45,000 nucleotides of DNA from Deinococcus metalli (GCF_014201805.1 NZ_JACHFK010000005.1:1-45000); one strand, 5' to 3'; counted from the stretch's first letter, positions 1-9,620 are shown. The notes: a model not told the origin generated them from the sequence alone. Numbers and translations are program-made.

Positions 1-64
<64 letters not shown>

Positions 65-73
65 GAATTCAGG

Positions 74-106
74 ACCCCCCCTCACACGAGGGGGGTTCTT
101 GTTGTA
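74..106 (+). terminator. Rho-independent terminator of tRNA-Gly
   Basis: A C-rich strand (75-83) pairs through a 4-nt ACAC loop with the G-rich strand 88-95. The T-rich run TTCTTGTTGT follows. It sits 10 nt after the tRNA 3' end. Confidence 0.85.
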
Positions 107-116
107 TATGACGAAA

Positions 117-150
117 CTCAGGCCTGGTGGCATAGGCGACCGGGCCTGAG
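117..150 (-). terminator. Probable terminator of the ppk2 operon
   Basis: A perfect 8-bp inverted repeat CTCAGGCC/GGCCTGAG lies just beyond the ppk2 stop codon. On the minus strand the second arm runs into GAGTTTCG, a short T tract. Confidence 0.6.
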
Positions 151-164
151 CTGTATAACCTCCC

Positions 165-965
165 TTACTCGATCCGGATCTCTGCCGGGTCGAACGACGT
201 CTTCGGGTACTTCGGGTCCATGTCTTTCAGTGTGTCGAGCAGGATCTGGCTGATCAGCAGGTCGCGGTACCACTTGTGGTCGGCGGGAATCACGTACCAC
301 GGTGCGTCGGCCGTGCTGGTGCCCAGGGCGTCCTGGTACGCGGCCGTGAACTGGGTCCAGTGCTCGCGGTCCTTCAGGTCGCCGGGGTTGAACTTCCAGT
401 GCTTGCCGGGCTCGTCCAGACGGTCCTGGAGGCGGCGCTTCTGCTCGTCGCGGCTGATGTGCAGGTAGAACTTCAGGATGCGGGTGCCGCTGTCTGCCAG
501 CAGCTCCTCGAAGTGCCGGATGTGCCGCAGCCGCGCCTTGGCGGTCTTGTCGTCGATCATGTCGTACACGCGCGTGACGAGGACGTCCTCGTAGTGGCTG
601 CGGTTGAAGACGCCGATCATGCCCTTGCCGGGTACCTGCGCGTGGATGCGCCAAAGGAAGTCGTGGGCAAGTTCTTCCTCGGTGGGTACCTTGAAGGGCG
701 CGATCGTCAGGCCGTTCGGGTTGAATGAACCGACCACGTGCTTCACGACACCGTCCTTGCCGCCGGCGTCGCGGGCCTGCAGGACGATCAGGAGCGCCTG
801 TTTCCGCTCGGCGTACAGGCGTTCCTGCCATTCGGCGAGCTGCTCCTGCAGTTCCTTGGTGAGCACCTTGGCGTCGTGCTGTTCCAGGCCGCCGTCCTCA
901 TCGGTTTTCCACTCGGCGAGCTTGACCTTCTTGCCTTCCTTCACGCGGTACGCGTCGGTTTTCAT
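165..965 (-). CDS. ppk2: Polyphosphate kinase 2 family protein (class III-like)
   Basis: This is a 266-aa cytoplasmic kinase that moves phosphate between polyphosphate and nucleotides. Class III members phosphorylate AMP and ADP to ATP. A Walker A-like motif (DAGGKDG, residues 66-72) and the family's lid/Walker B block GVFNRSHYEDV (118-128) are both intact. Length is normal for a one-domain PPK2. The ATG was chosen because it overlaps the stop of the upstream condensing-enzyme gene by 4 nt (ATGA, 962-965), which indicates translational coupling; the reading frame stays open further upstream but that extension is arginine/proline-rich and not protein-like. Assignment to PPK2 is very safe; class III (AMP-capable) is inferred from the NRSHYEDV wording. 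Confidence 0.93.
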   Translation of the reverse strand: MKTDAYRVKEGKKVKLAEWKTDEDGGLEQHDAKVLTKELQEQLAEWQERLYAERKQALLIVLQARDAGGKDGVVKHVVGSFNPNGLTIAPFKVPTEEELAHDFLWRIHAQVPGKGMIGVFNRSHYEDVLVTRVYDMIDDKTAKARLRHIRHFEELLADSGTRILKFYLHISRDEQKRRLQDRLDEPGKHWKFNPGDLKDREHWTQFTAAYQDALGTSTADAPWYVIPADHKWYRDLLISQILLDTLKDMDPKYPKTSFDPAEIRIE

Positions 966-2293
966 TCCACGGAGGCTACCATTCCCGCCACGACGCTGCG
1001 GGCGCGCTCTTCGATCTCCTCCCACTCCACGGCGGTCTGCCGGCCCGCATCGAACTCGGCGTTCAGCTGGGCGTGCAGGGCCAGCAGGCCAGGGTCGGTC
1101 TTGTCGCAGCTTCGGCCGGTGTGCTGCCGGATCAGGAAGATCAGGCCCGCCACGCCGCTGTCCTTGGTCAGGGACAGGCTCAGGGGCCGGCCGAGCAGGG
1201 TGGGAACATCGAAGGGCGCGTACATCGGCCAGAACTTGTTGAGGCCGTCGGCATGGATGCCGGCGCGGGTGCGGTGGGCGTCGCGGCCGTACAGGGGGTA
1301 CTGGGGCGGCACGCCCTGCCCCAGCGCGGCGTAGAGGTCGGCCAGGGCGTTCAGGGCGGTGAAGTCCGGGGCGTCCACCAGACCCAGGCCGCTCAGGTGG
1401 AGCAGCACGCCCTCGAGGGGCACGTTGCCGGTGCGTTCGCCCTTGCCGAGCAGCGTGCCGTTGATGGCGGCGCACCCGGCCAACACGGCCGCCAGGGCAT
1501 TGGCGACGACAAGGTGCGTGTCGTTGTGCGGGTGGAACTCCAGCCGCTCGCCGGGGATGCCCGCGGCGATCAGGGCGCGGACGTGGCCGGGCACGCTGCG
1601 CGGCCACGCCACGCCGTCCCACGGCAGGCCCAGCCCCAGCGTGTCGCAGATGCGGAACTTGGGCGCCTGCGTGTCCGGGTACGCGCTGGCCACGCGCTGC
1701 ACGGCGTCAACGAAGGGCAGGATGAATTCGCGGGGCGCGCGGGTGGCGTCCTCCAGGTGAAGTCTCGGGCGCAGGCCCGCGTCCAGTACGGCCTGCACGG
1801 CGTCCAGGTAGGTGCGGGCGGCCTGGGCGCGGCCACCGGGCGTGAACTTGTGGAAGGTGTGGTAGTCGCTGGCACTGGCGAGCATGCCCGTCTCGCGCAC
1901 GCCCAGCCCGGCCACGAGTTCGGCGTCGCGGCGGGTGGCGCGGATCCACGTGGTCGGCTCGACCGGGTGCCCGCCGCGCCAGCGCTCCAGCGCGCCCTCC
2001 AGCATGGCGCGGTCGGCCGGTCGGTACACGAAGAACTCCGCCTGCCGGATCGCGCCGGTCGTGCCGGTGAACTCGCCCATGCGCTCGTAAATGGCGAGGC
2101 CGTCCTCGGTGGTCAGCGGCAGGCCGCCCTGCTGGCCGTCGCGGTGCGTGGTCTCGGTCGTCCACGCGCGGGCGGGCAGCGTGCCGGGCCGCTCCTCCCA
2201 GACCACCCGGGGAAAGGCGTCCGGCGGAAAAGTGCCGGGGAAGAGGTCGGGCTGAGGGACGTCAGGCACCGGTGTGGGGGTGGACATGGTCAT
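962..2293 (-). CDS. LeuA/homocitrate synthase-like (HMGL TIM-barrel) condensing enzyme
   Basis: The 443-aa product belongs to the DRE-TIM/HMG-CoA lyase-like family, whose synthases condense acetyl-CoA with a 2-oxo acid. The divalent-metal motif THRDGQQ lies at residues 49-55. The signature around 254-258 (HPHND) is followed by an alanine-rich stretch and GERTGN, as in 2-isopropylmalate, homocitrate and Re-citrate synthases. There is no LeuA-type C-terminal regulatory domain; length fits a short homocitrate/Re-citrate synthase. The substrate cannot be read from sequence. It is the first gene of a coupled pair with ppk2 and is divergent from an HTH-citrate synthase 68 bp away, which suggests a role in acetyl-CoA/oxo-acid condensation. 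An alternative start is the in-frame ATG two codons downstream. Confidence 0.85.
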   Translation of the reverse strand: MTMSTPTPVPDVPQPDLFPGTFPPDAFPRVVWEERPGTLPARAWTTETTHRDGQQGGLPLTTEDGLAIYERMGEFTGTTGAIRQAEFFVYRPADRAMLEGALERWRGGHPVEPTTWIRATRRDAELVAGLGVRETGMLASASDYHTFHKFTPGGRAQAARTYLDAVQAVLDAGLRPRLHLEDATRAPREFILPFVDAVQRVASAYPDTQAPKFRICDTLGLGLPWDGVAWPRSVPGHVRALIAAGIPGERLEFHPHNDTHLVVANALAAVLAGCAAINGTLLGKGERTGNVPLEGVLLHLSGLGLVDAPDFTALNALADLYAALGQGVPPQYPLYGRDAHRTRAGIHADGLNKFWPMYAPFDVPTLLGRPLSLSLTKDSGVAGLIFLIRQHTGRSCDKTDPGLLALHAQLNAEFDAGRQTAVEWEEIEERARSVVAGMVASVE

Positions 2294-2330
2294 GGCCGCA
2301 TCCTGCGCCCGGCTGTACAGGTCGTCAATC

Positions 2331-2346
2331 TTGATCGGCCAATCAA
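2331..2346. promoter_or_regulatory. Palindromic candidate operator in divergent promoter
   Basis: TTGATCGGCCAATCAA is a 16-bp palindrome with 7 of 8 base pairs matching. It is centred in the 68-bp gap between the divergent condensing-enzyme and HTH-citrate synthase genes and ends 3 bp before the TAGCGT -10 element (2350-2355) of the latter. This is a natural site for autoregulation by the HTH domain; binding is inference. Confidence 0.5.
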
Positions 2347-2361
2347 TGTTAGCGTCGGAGG

Positions 2362-3567
2362 ATGACCGACGTGACGTACCTGACGGCGGGCGAGGCGACC
2401 GCGCGGCTGGGCGTAAAGGCCGCGACGCTGTACGCCTACGTGTCGCGCGGCCTGATCCGCAGCGAGGCCGCGCCGGACGGCACACGCTCGCGGCGCTACC
2501 ACGCGGGGGACGTGCAGGCCCTGCTGGCCCGCCAGGGCCTGCGCCGCGACCCGGACGGCGCCGTGCAGGACGCGGTGGGGAGCGCGCTGGACTGGGGCGG
2601 GCCGGTGCTCGACAGCGCCCTGACGCGCATCGCGGACGGACGCGTGACCTACCGCGGCCACGATGTCCTGACCCTGGCCGAGACCAGCAGCGTCGAGGCC
2701 GTCGCGGCGCTGCTGTGGGCTGACAACCCGGACGCGTGGGCGGCCCTGCCCCTGCGGGCCCGCCTGCACCCGGGCGCGCTTCCGCCCGCCGGAACGCCGC
2801 TGGAGGCCTTCGCGTACGCCCTGACGCACGCCGGGGCACACGACCTGACCGCCCACGACGCCCGGCCGCAGGCCGGCCCGGTTCACGCGGCGCGCGTGCT
2901 GAACCTGCTGTACGCGGCCCTGGAGCGCCACCACGGCGTGCCACCCGCCCCGGACCTGCGCCTGCATGCCCGGCTGGCCCGCGTGTGGGGCGTGCCCGCC
3001 CACGCGGAGCTGCTGCGCCGCGCACTGGTGCTGCTGGCGGACCACGAACTCAACGTCAGCACCTTCACGGCCCGCGTGGCGGCCAGCGGCGGTGCGGGCC
3101 TGCCGCACGCCACCCTGGCAGCGCTGGCGGCGCTTCAGGGCCCTCGCCACGGTCTGGCGGCCCTCGACGCGGCGGAGCTGCTGAACCACGCGGCGCGGGA
3201 CGGTGCCCGGGCAGCCCTGCGTAGCGCCACGCGGCGCCACGGGCACCCGCCGGGCTTCGGGCACCGCCTGTACCCGGCGGGCGATCCGCGCGGCGCGGCG
3301 CTGCTGGACGCCCTGGCCCTCCAGCTCGGTCACTCGGCTGCCGTCCGGAGCGCGCAGGAGCTGCGGGCCGTGATGGCCGGGGAGACCGGCGAGGCCGCGA
3401 ACGTCGACCTGGCGCTGGGCGCGCTGGTGCTGGCGCTGGATCAGCCGCCCGAGGCGGCGGTGGTGGTATTCGCCCTCGCCCGCGCGGTGGGCTGGTTGGC
3501 ACACGCGCTGGAGGCGCTGGGCAGCGGCCGGATGCTGCGGCCCCGCGCGCGGTACATAGGCCGCTGA
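2362..3567 (+). CDS. Citrate synthase family protein with N-terminal HTH domain
   Basis: The 401-aa protein is a fusion. Residues 1-55 form a MerR/excisionase-type winged helix-turn-helix (a TARLGVKAATLYAYVSRG recognition region), and the rest is a citrate synthase fold. The catalytic triad seems complete: His228 in ADHELN, His301 in GFGHRLY and Asp349 in ANVDL. It may therefore catalyse oxaloacetate (or 2-oxo acid) plus acetyl-CoA condensation while also binding DNA. HTH-citrate synthases are known in other bacteria, but their regulatory role is poorly established. TAGCGT at 2350-2355 leaves exactly 6 nt before the ATG, so the mRNA is probably leaderless. The GGAGG abutting the ATG is too close to act as a ribosome binding site. 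The gene runs divergently from a different class of condensing enzyme. Confidence 0.88.
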   Translation: MTDVTYLTAGEATARLGVKAATLYAYVSRGLIRSEAAPDGTRSRRYHAGDVQALLARQGLRRDPDGAVQDAVGSALDWGGPVLDSALTRIADGRVTYRGHDVLTLAETSSVEAVAALLWADNPDAWAALPLRARLHPGALPPAGTPLEAFAYALTHAGAHDLTAHDARPQAGPVHAARVLNLLYAALERHHGVPPAPDLRLHARLARVWGVPAHAELLRRALVLLADHELNVSTFTARVAASGGAGLPHATLAALAALQGPRHGLAALDAAELLNHAARDGARAALRSATRRHGHPPGFGHRLYPAGDPRGAALLDALALQLGHSAAVRSAQELRAVMAGETGEAANVDLALGALVLALDQPPEAAVVVFALARAVGWLAHALEALGSGRMLRPRARYIGR

Positions 3568-3582
3568 GCCTGGGGGAAAACT

Positions 3583-3616
3583 ACGTCCGGGGAAGGCGCT
3601 GACCCTCCCCGGACGT
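3583..3616. terminator. Bidirectional hairpin between convergent genes
   Basis: A perfect 11-bp inverted repeat ACGTCCGGGGA/TCCCCGGACGT (3583-3593/3606-3616) extends inward after one mismatch. It sits between the convergent HTH-citrate synthase and MFS genes. There is no T tract on either strand. Confidence 0.65.
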
Positions 3617-3640
3617 GGAATTGCACGTCTGTGCCCCGTT

Positions 3641-4849
3641 TCAGGACGTGCTGGCCGGGGTGGGGCTGGACCCGCCACGCACCAGCGCGAAGGCGCGGCC
3701 ACCGAGCACCACGATCAGCGCGGCGCTGGCGAGGGCGATCCCCAGCGCCGCCGGGAGGCCGACCTGCCGGGCCACGAAGCCGATCACGGGCGGGCCGAGC
3801 AGGAAACCGCCGTACCCGATGGCGGCGACCAGCGCAATGCCGCGCCCGGCCAGGGCGTGCCCGGCGGTGCCGTACATCACGGGCACCACGTTGCTCAGGC
3901 CCAGGCCGGACAGCGCGAAGCCCAGCGTGGCCGGCACCGGCTCGCGCCACAGCAGGGCCAGGGCCAGCCCGACGGCGGTGGTCAGCGCGCCGATCCGCAC
4001 GATGCGCTCGTCGCTCAGGCGCGCGCGGCCCATGTCCCCGAACCAGCGGCCGAGGGTCATGGTGGTCACGAAGGCCGTGTAGCCGATACCGGCCGCGCCG
4101 CCCGCCAGTCCCAGCACGTCCCGGAAGTACAGCGCGGTCCAGTCGTAGTTCGCGGCCTCGGCCAGCATGCCCAGGAAGCACATGGCGCCCAGCAGCAGCA
4201 CGGCCACGCCGAACAGCGGCACGGACGCGGCGGGCGTGCCGTCCTCGTGCGTGGTGGGGGCGGGCGGGTCGGGGATCAGGAAGCGCAGCGCATACAGGCC
4301 GGCGGCCACCGTGGCGACCACCACGATCAGGGCGTGCGTGAGCAGCGGCACGCGGCCGATCAGCAGGGTGCCGAGGGCGGCGCCCAGCAGGCCCCCCAGA
4401 CTGAAGTAGGCGTGCAGCCGGCTCATGATCGGCCGGCCCAGGGCGCGCTCGACCGTGACGCCCTGGGCGTTCATGGCAACGTCCATCACGCCGTTCGCAG
4501 CGCCCAGCACCGCCAGACCCAGGACCAGTGTCCACAGGTTCGCGGCCAGCAGGGGCAGCAGCAGCGACAGCAGGAACAGCACGGTGGCGACGCGCGTGAC
4601 CCGGTCGCTGCCCCAGCGGGCGGTCCAGCGGCCGACCAGGCTCATGCTCAGGACGCCGCCGATGCCGCTGGCGAGCAGGCCCAGGCCGATCTGCGCGGCG
4701 TCCAGATGCAGCGTGTCGCGCACGGTGGGGATGTTCACGGCCCACGTGGCGAAGACCATGCCGTTGACCAGGAAGATGGCCCCCACCGCGCGGCGGGCGG
4801 CCTCGGCCTGCACCGGGGAGGGGGAAGAAACGGACAGCGCGGTCGTCAT
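3641..4849 (-). CDS. MFS transporter (YbjJ-like)
   Basis: This is a 402-aa, roughly 12-helix major facilitator inner-membrane protein. The N-terminal NGMVFATWAVNIP and the segment GVMDVAMNAQGVTVER resemble the E. coli YbjJ/FucP-like branch; the substrate is unknown. The ATG at 4849 is preferred to the GTG two codons upstream because GAGGTG lies 3-8 nt before it. It is divergent from a LacI-family regulator, with a LacI-type operator in the 75-bp gap, so it is probably the regulator's main target. Sugar or sugar-derivative transport is plausible but not demonstrable. Confidence 0.88.
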   Translation of the reverse strand: MTTALSVSSPSPVQAEAARRAVGAIFLVNGMVFATWAVNIPTVRDTLHLDAAQIGLGLLASGIGGVLSMSLVGRWTARWGSDRVTRVATVLFLLSLLLPLLAANLWTLVLGLAVLGAANGVMDVAMNAQGVTVERALGRPIMSRLHAYFSLGGLLGAALGTLLIGRVPLLTHALIVVVATVAAGLYALRFLIPDPPAPTTHEDGTPAASVPLFGVAVLLLGAMCFLGMLAEAANYDWTALYFRDVLGLAGGAAGIGYTAFVTTMTLGRWFGDMGRARLSDERIVRIGALTTAVGLALALLWREPVPATLGFALSGLGLSNVVPVMYGTAGHALAGRGIALVAAIGYGGFLLGPPVIGFVARQVGLPAALGIALASAALIVVLGGRAFALVRGGSSPTPASTS

Positions 4850-4879
4850 GGACACCTCGGGGCGGGGGAGCAGGGGACA

Positions 4880-4897
4880 ATCTGAAACGATTCAGAT
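4880..4897. promoter_or_regulatory. LacI-family operator
   Basis: ATCTGAAACGATTCAGAT is an 18-bp palindrome (8 of 9 pairs) with the central CG typical of LacI/GalR operators. It lies between the divergent MFS and LacI-type genes and overlaps the -35 region expected for the regulator's own -10 element (4913-4918), so it should control both genes. Confidence 0.82.
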
Positions 4898-4924
4898 CGG
4901 CTGTCCATACGCTAGCATTCCGGT

Positions 4925-6001
4925 ATGCCCCCCGCCAAGCCGTCTGCCAAGGCCCCGCCCCGGGGGGGCCGGATCACGCTGCGCGAGGTCGCCCGCGCCC
5001 TCGGGGTGTCGGTCGCCACCGTCAGCAACGCCTACAACCGCCCCGACCAGCTGTCGCAGGACCTGCGGGAACGCATCCTGGAGACCGCCCAGCGCCTCGG
5101 GTACCGCGGTCCCGATCCGCTCGCGCGCAGCCTGCGCCGCGGCCGCACCGGCGTGGTCGGCGTGGTCTACGACGCGCCGCTGGAGTACGCCTTCGCGGAC
5201 CCGGCCGCCGCGATGTTCCTCGGGAGCGTCGCGCACGCCATCCAGGAGCAGGCGCTGAACCTGCTGCTGCTCGCCAGCCCGGGCGACGCCCTGCCGGTCC
5301 GCAGCGCCAGCGTGGACGCCTTCATCGTGTACTGCGCCGCGGAGGACAGCGACCTGCTGAGCGCCGTGCTGGACCGCGGGCTGCCCACCGTGCTGGTCGA
5401 CCAGTACGCCCATCCACAGGCCGTGCAGATCGGCATCGACGACGCCGGCGGCGCCCGCGAGGCCGCCCGGCACCTGCGCGACCTGGGGCACGCGCACATC
5501 GGCGTGGTGTGCCTGGAACTCGGACCGGAGCGCCACAGCGGCCCCGTTACGCCAGAACGAGAGCGCGCCACGTCGTACCGCACGACCGCCGAGCGCCTGC
5601 TGGGCTACCGCACCGGCGCGCAGGGCGCGGCCCTGTATCCCGTCGAGACCGAGCAGAACACCCCGCAGGAGGGAGAACTGCGCACGCTCGACCTGCTGGC
5701 CGCGCACCCGCAGATCACCGCCGTGCTGTGCATGAGCGACGTGCTGGCCCAGGGCGCGCTGCGCGCCGCGCAGGGTCTGGGGCGCAGCGTGCCGGGCGAC
5801 CTGAGCATCATCGGCTACGACGACCTGCCCAGTTCCAGCGCGCTGGGCCTCACGACCGTGTGGCAGCCCACCGCCGACAAGGGCCGCCACGTGGGCGAGA
5901 CGCTGCTGAGCCTGCTGGGCGGCGCGCCGGCCGAGAACGTGACCCTCCCCACCCGGCTGGTCGTGCGCGGCAGCACGGCCGGGCCGGGCGGCGCCCGCTG
6001 A
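4925..6001 (+). CDS. LacI-family transcriptional regulator
   Basis: The 358-aa protein has an N-terminal LacI helix-turn-helix (ITLREVARALGVSVATVSNAYN, about residues 17-38) after a short basic lead. A periplasmic-binding-protein-like effector domain follows (GVVGVVYD onward, SVDAFIVY, CMSDVLAQGAL, LSIIGYDDLP). TAGCAT at 4913-4918 is 6 nt before the ATG with no Shine-Dalgarno, so translation is probably leaderless. It most likely represses itself and the divergent MFS gene through the palindrome at 4880-4897. The effector is unknown, probably a sugar or nucleoside judging from the family. Confidence 0.93.
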   Translation: MPPAKPSAKAPPRGGRITLREVARALGVSVATVSNAYNRPDQLSQDLRERILETAQRLGYRGPDPLARSLRRGRTGVVGVVYDAPLEYAFADPAAAMFLGSVAHAIQEQALNLLLLASPGDALPVRSASVDAFIVYCAAEDSDLLSAVLDRGLPTVLVDQYAHPQAVQIGIDDAGGAREAARHLRDLGHAHIGVVCLELGPERHSGPVTPERERATSYRTTAERLLGYRTGAQGAALYPVETEQNTPQEGELRTLDLLAAHPQITAVLCMSDVLAQGALRAAQGLGRSVPGDLSIIGYDDLPSSSALGLTTVWQPTADKGRHVGETLLSLLGGAPAENVTLPTRLVVRGSTAGPGGAR

Positions 6002-6013
6002 CAGCGCCCAGGC

Positions 6014-7195
<1,182 letters not shown>

Positions 7196-7300
7196 GCCTC
7201 CAGCGTAGCGTGACGCGGCCGCGCCGGGCGGGCCCGCACGCTCCAGTCCGCATACGCCGGACGTGCCGGCCCGGCGGTACAGTGGTCGCAAGGAGCCCCC

Positions 7301-7849
7301 ATGCGCAAGCTGATCGTGACCGAGTTCCTGACGCTCGACGGTGTGTACGAGGAAGCCACCCCGTGGCAGCGCGACTACGCCCCCGACGACGGCCCCTTCA
7401 AGCGCGACGAACTGTTCGGGGCGGACGCGCTGCTGCTGGGCCGCGTGACCTACGACGGTTTCGCCGCGTACTGGCCGACAGCCACCGGAGCGTTTGCTGA
7501 GCGCATGAACCGCCTGCCGAAGTACGTCGCCACGACCACCCGGACAAGCCTCGACTGGAACGCCACGCCGCTGGGCGGGGACGTGGTCGCCGCCGTGCGC
7601 GACCTCAAGGCGCAGGAGGGAGGAGCTCTCCTGGTGTATGGCAGCGGCACCCTGGTGCAGACGCTGCTGCGCCATGACCTCGTGGACGAACTCCGGCTGA
7701 TGGTCTACCCGCTGGTGCTCGGACGCGGCAAGCGCCTGTTCGGTGAGGGCGACCCCCTGCGCCTGGCCCTGAGCAGCGCCCGCGACCTCGGTTCCGGCGT
7801 GATGCTCCTGATCTATGAACCGGACCGGAGCGCCCGGACGGACGGGTGA
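7301..7849 (+). CDS. Dihydrofolate reductase family protein (RibD C-terminal-like)
   Basis: The 182-aa single-domain protein has the RibD_C/YyaP layout. The N-terminal strand is followed by FLTLDGVYE, the middle holds LLLGRVTYDGF, and the C-terminal half holds LLVYGSGTLVQTLL and VYPLVLGRGKRLFG. Members are NADPH-binding reductases, mostly of unknown substrate. AAGGAG (7290-7295) is 5 nt before the ATG, so unlike many neighbours this gene uses a ribosome binding site. A TACAGT box at 7278-7283 may be its -10. Confidence 0.88.
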   Translation: MRKLIVTEFLTLDGVYEEATPWQRDYAPDDGPFKRDELFGADALLLGRVTYDGFAAYWPTATGAFAERMNRLPKYVATTTRTSLDWNATPLGGDVVAAVRDLKAQEGGALLVYGSGTLVQTLLRHDLVDELRLMVYPLVLGRGKRLFGEGDPLRLALSSARDLGSGVMLLIYEPDRSARTDG

Positions 7850-7886
7850 GGGTACCGGGCGCGTGCCGACGTGCCACACTCCGCCC

Positions 7887-8120
7887 ATGACTGACCCCAG
7901 AGCGCAGGCCGCCGTCGACGCCATCCGTGCCGCGCAGGAACTGGAGGTCGCCGCCCGGCACCTGCGCACCGCCGCCGCCCACCTGCGGGCCGGCGAGGTG
8001 CCCCGCTACGCCGCTCACCTGCTGGCCGGGCGCGGGCACCTGCTGACTGCGGGCGCCACGCTGGACGCCCTGGCCGTGGCGCACGCGGCGCACAGCCACC
8101 CGGCGCCGCTGGCGGAGTGA
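7887..8120 (+). CDS. Small hypothetical protein, alanine/histidine-rich helical
   Basis: This 77-aa product is not recognised. It is mostly predicted helix (AQAAVDAIRAAQELEVAA), with many Ala, Leu and His residues and no membrane segment. Third-codon positions are strongly GC as in neighbours. CACACT (7875-7880), 6 nt before the ATG, is a one-mismatch TANNNT box, consistent with a leaderless mRNA. It lies 37 bp after the RibD-like gene on the same strand. Confidence 0.6.
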   Translation: MTDPRAQAAVDAIRAAQELEVAARHLRTAAAHLRAGEVPRYAAHLLAGRGHLLTAGATLDALAVAHAAHSHPAPLAE

Positions 8121-8157
8121 CGGGAACCCGGAGGCACAGCCCCTCGTATTCCGGCAC

Positions 8158-8376
8158 ATGAAGACCCCACGCAGCGCCGCGCGCAGCGGCACCTTCGGCA
8201 AGGTTCTGGTGTACGCCCCCATCGTGCTCGAGGTGCTGAACCTCGTGCGCCGCAGCCAGGCGGCCAAGCGCGGCAAGTACGTCAAGGCGCGTAAACGTGA
8301 CCGGATCATCGACGGCCTGCTGGGCCACGCCTCCCGCGCGGTGGGCGGCAAAGGCCGCAAGCAGCGCTGGTTCTGA
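8158..8376 (+). CDS. Small basic hypothetical protein
   Basis: This 72-aa, strongly basic protein has one moderately hydrophobic stretch near residues 15-30 (KVLVYAPIVLEVLNLV), then a Lys/Arg-rich half ending RKQRWF. No family was recognised. A peripheral membrane or nucleic-acid-binding protein is possible. The start is the first ATG; no clear ribosome binding site is seen. Confidence 0.6.
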   Translation: MKTPRSAARSGTFGKVLVYAPIVLEVLNLVRRSQAAKRGKYVKARKRDRIIDGLLGHASRAVGGKGRKQRWF

Positions 8377-8439
8377 ACGCCCAAGAACCCCTTAAGCGCG
8401 CTGACCCCGGCCGGGGCGGCGCGCGTCTAGCGTGGGTCC

Positions 8440-9549
8440 ATGCCGCGTAAACCACACATCAAGCCGCCCACCCCGGAATCCCGCCGGGTCGGGTACGCCA
8501 TCGTCGGTCTGGGCAAGCTCAGCGTGGAGGAGCTGATTCCGGCCGTGCGCACCAGCCAGGAGGGCTACGTGGCCGCGCTGGTCACCAGCGAACTGGACAA
8601 GGGCCGTGAGTTCGCCCGCGCCCTCGACCTGAAAGACAGCGACGTGTACGCCTATGACGACTTCGAGGCCCTCGCGCAGCGGGAGGACGTGCAGGCGGTG
8701 TACATCGTGCTGCCGAACAGCCTGCACCGCGAGTTCATCACGCGCGCCGCCAAGATGGGCAAGCACATCCTGAGCGAGAAGCCGCTCGGCATGAATGCCA
8801 AGGACGCGCAGAAGATCGTGGACACGTGCAAGAAGGCCGGCGTGCAGCTGATGACCGCGTACCGCTGCCAGTACACCCCGCACCACTGGGCGGCCCGCGA
8901 CGCCGTGCAGGGCGGGCGCCTGGGCACCGTCAAGCTGCTCGATTCCATCCACGTGCAGGTCGAGGACGATCCCACGGCGTGGCGGCTCCAGAAGGACCTC
9001 GCGGGGGGCGGCCCGTTGCCGGACGTGGGCATCTACAGCGTGAACACGCTGCGCTTCGTGACCGGCCAGGAACCCGAGTGGGTCTTTGCCACCCTGCACC
9101 AGCCCAAAAAGGACAAGCGCTTCCGCGAGGTCGAGGAGTCCGTCAGCTTCCTGCTGGGCTTCCCGGACGGCGTGACTGCCACCGTGCACACCAGTTACGG
9201 TGCGTTCAAGACCGACACCCTGCGCGTGATGGGCGACCGCGGCAGCCTGCTGATGGACCCCGCGTTCACGTACCGGGGCCTGAAACTCTCCATCGAGGAC
9301 AGCGCGGGCACCACCGTGCCGAGCTTCCCCGACTACAACCAGTTCGGCCTGGAGTTCGACCACTTCGCGCAGCGTGTCCGCGACGGCCGGGCGCCGTGGA
9401 CGCCGGGCGAGGAGGCCGTGCAGGACCACGTGATCATGGACGCCCTGTACGAGAGCGCCCGCAGCGGCGAGGTGGTGAAGCTCAAGGGTGTGAAGAAGAA
9501 GGACGCCTTCCGCGGCACCAAGCCCCAGCTGCCCGGCAGCGGGGACTGA
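8440..9549 (+). CDS. Gfo/Idh/MocA family oxidoreductase
   Basis: The 369-aa NAD(P)-dependent oxidoreductase resembles glucose-fructose oxidoreductases. An N-terminal Rossmann fold (YAIVGLGKLS, about residues 19-28) and SEKPLGMN with the catalytic lysine near residue 113 are followed by the C-terminal alpha/beta domain, including GGGPLPDVGIYSVN. TAGCGT (8428-8433) leaves 6 nt before the ATG, so it is probably leaderless. No twin-arginine or secretory signal is visible, so a cytoplasmic location is likely. Substrate unknown; sugars or polyols are typical for the family. Confidence 0.92.
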   Translation: MPRKPHIKPPTPESRRVGYAIVGLGKLSVEELIPAVRTSQEGYVAALVTSELDKGREFARALDLKDSDVYAYDDFEALAQREDVQAVYIVLPNSLHREFITRAAKMGKHILSEKPLGMNAKDAQKIVDTCKKAGVQLMTAYRCQYTPHHWAARDAVQGGRLGTVKLLDSIHVQVEDDPTAWRLQKDLAGGGPLPDVGIYSVNTLRFVTGQEPEWVFATLHQPKKDKRFREVEESVSFLLGFPDGVTATVHTSYGAFKTDTLRVMGDRGSLLMDPAFTYRGLKLSIEDSAGTTVPSFPDYNQFGLEFDHFAQRVRDGRAPWTPGEEAVQDHVIMDALYESARSGEVVKLKGVKKKDAFRGTKPQLPGSGD

Positions 9550-9620
9550 CCACGTCCAGCAGCTCGACCCTGTAGCATCCCCCGCATCCGTTCGCTCGCG
9601 GCGCCCCTAGATTCGGGAGC

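Noticed and set aside
118..831. Long arginine/proline-rich open frames opposite or out of frame with ppk2 and similar ones across the window
   Set aside because: At ~70% G+C long spurious frames are common. These have unnatural Arg/Pro/Gly composition and overlap well-recognised genes.
2356..2361. GGAGG directly before the HTH-citrate synthase ATG as a ribosome binding site
   Set aside because: Spacing of zero is too short. The TAGCGT box 6 nt upstream better explains a leaderless start.
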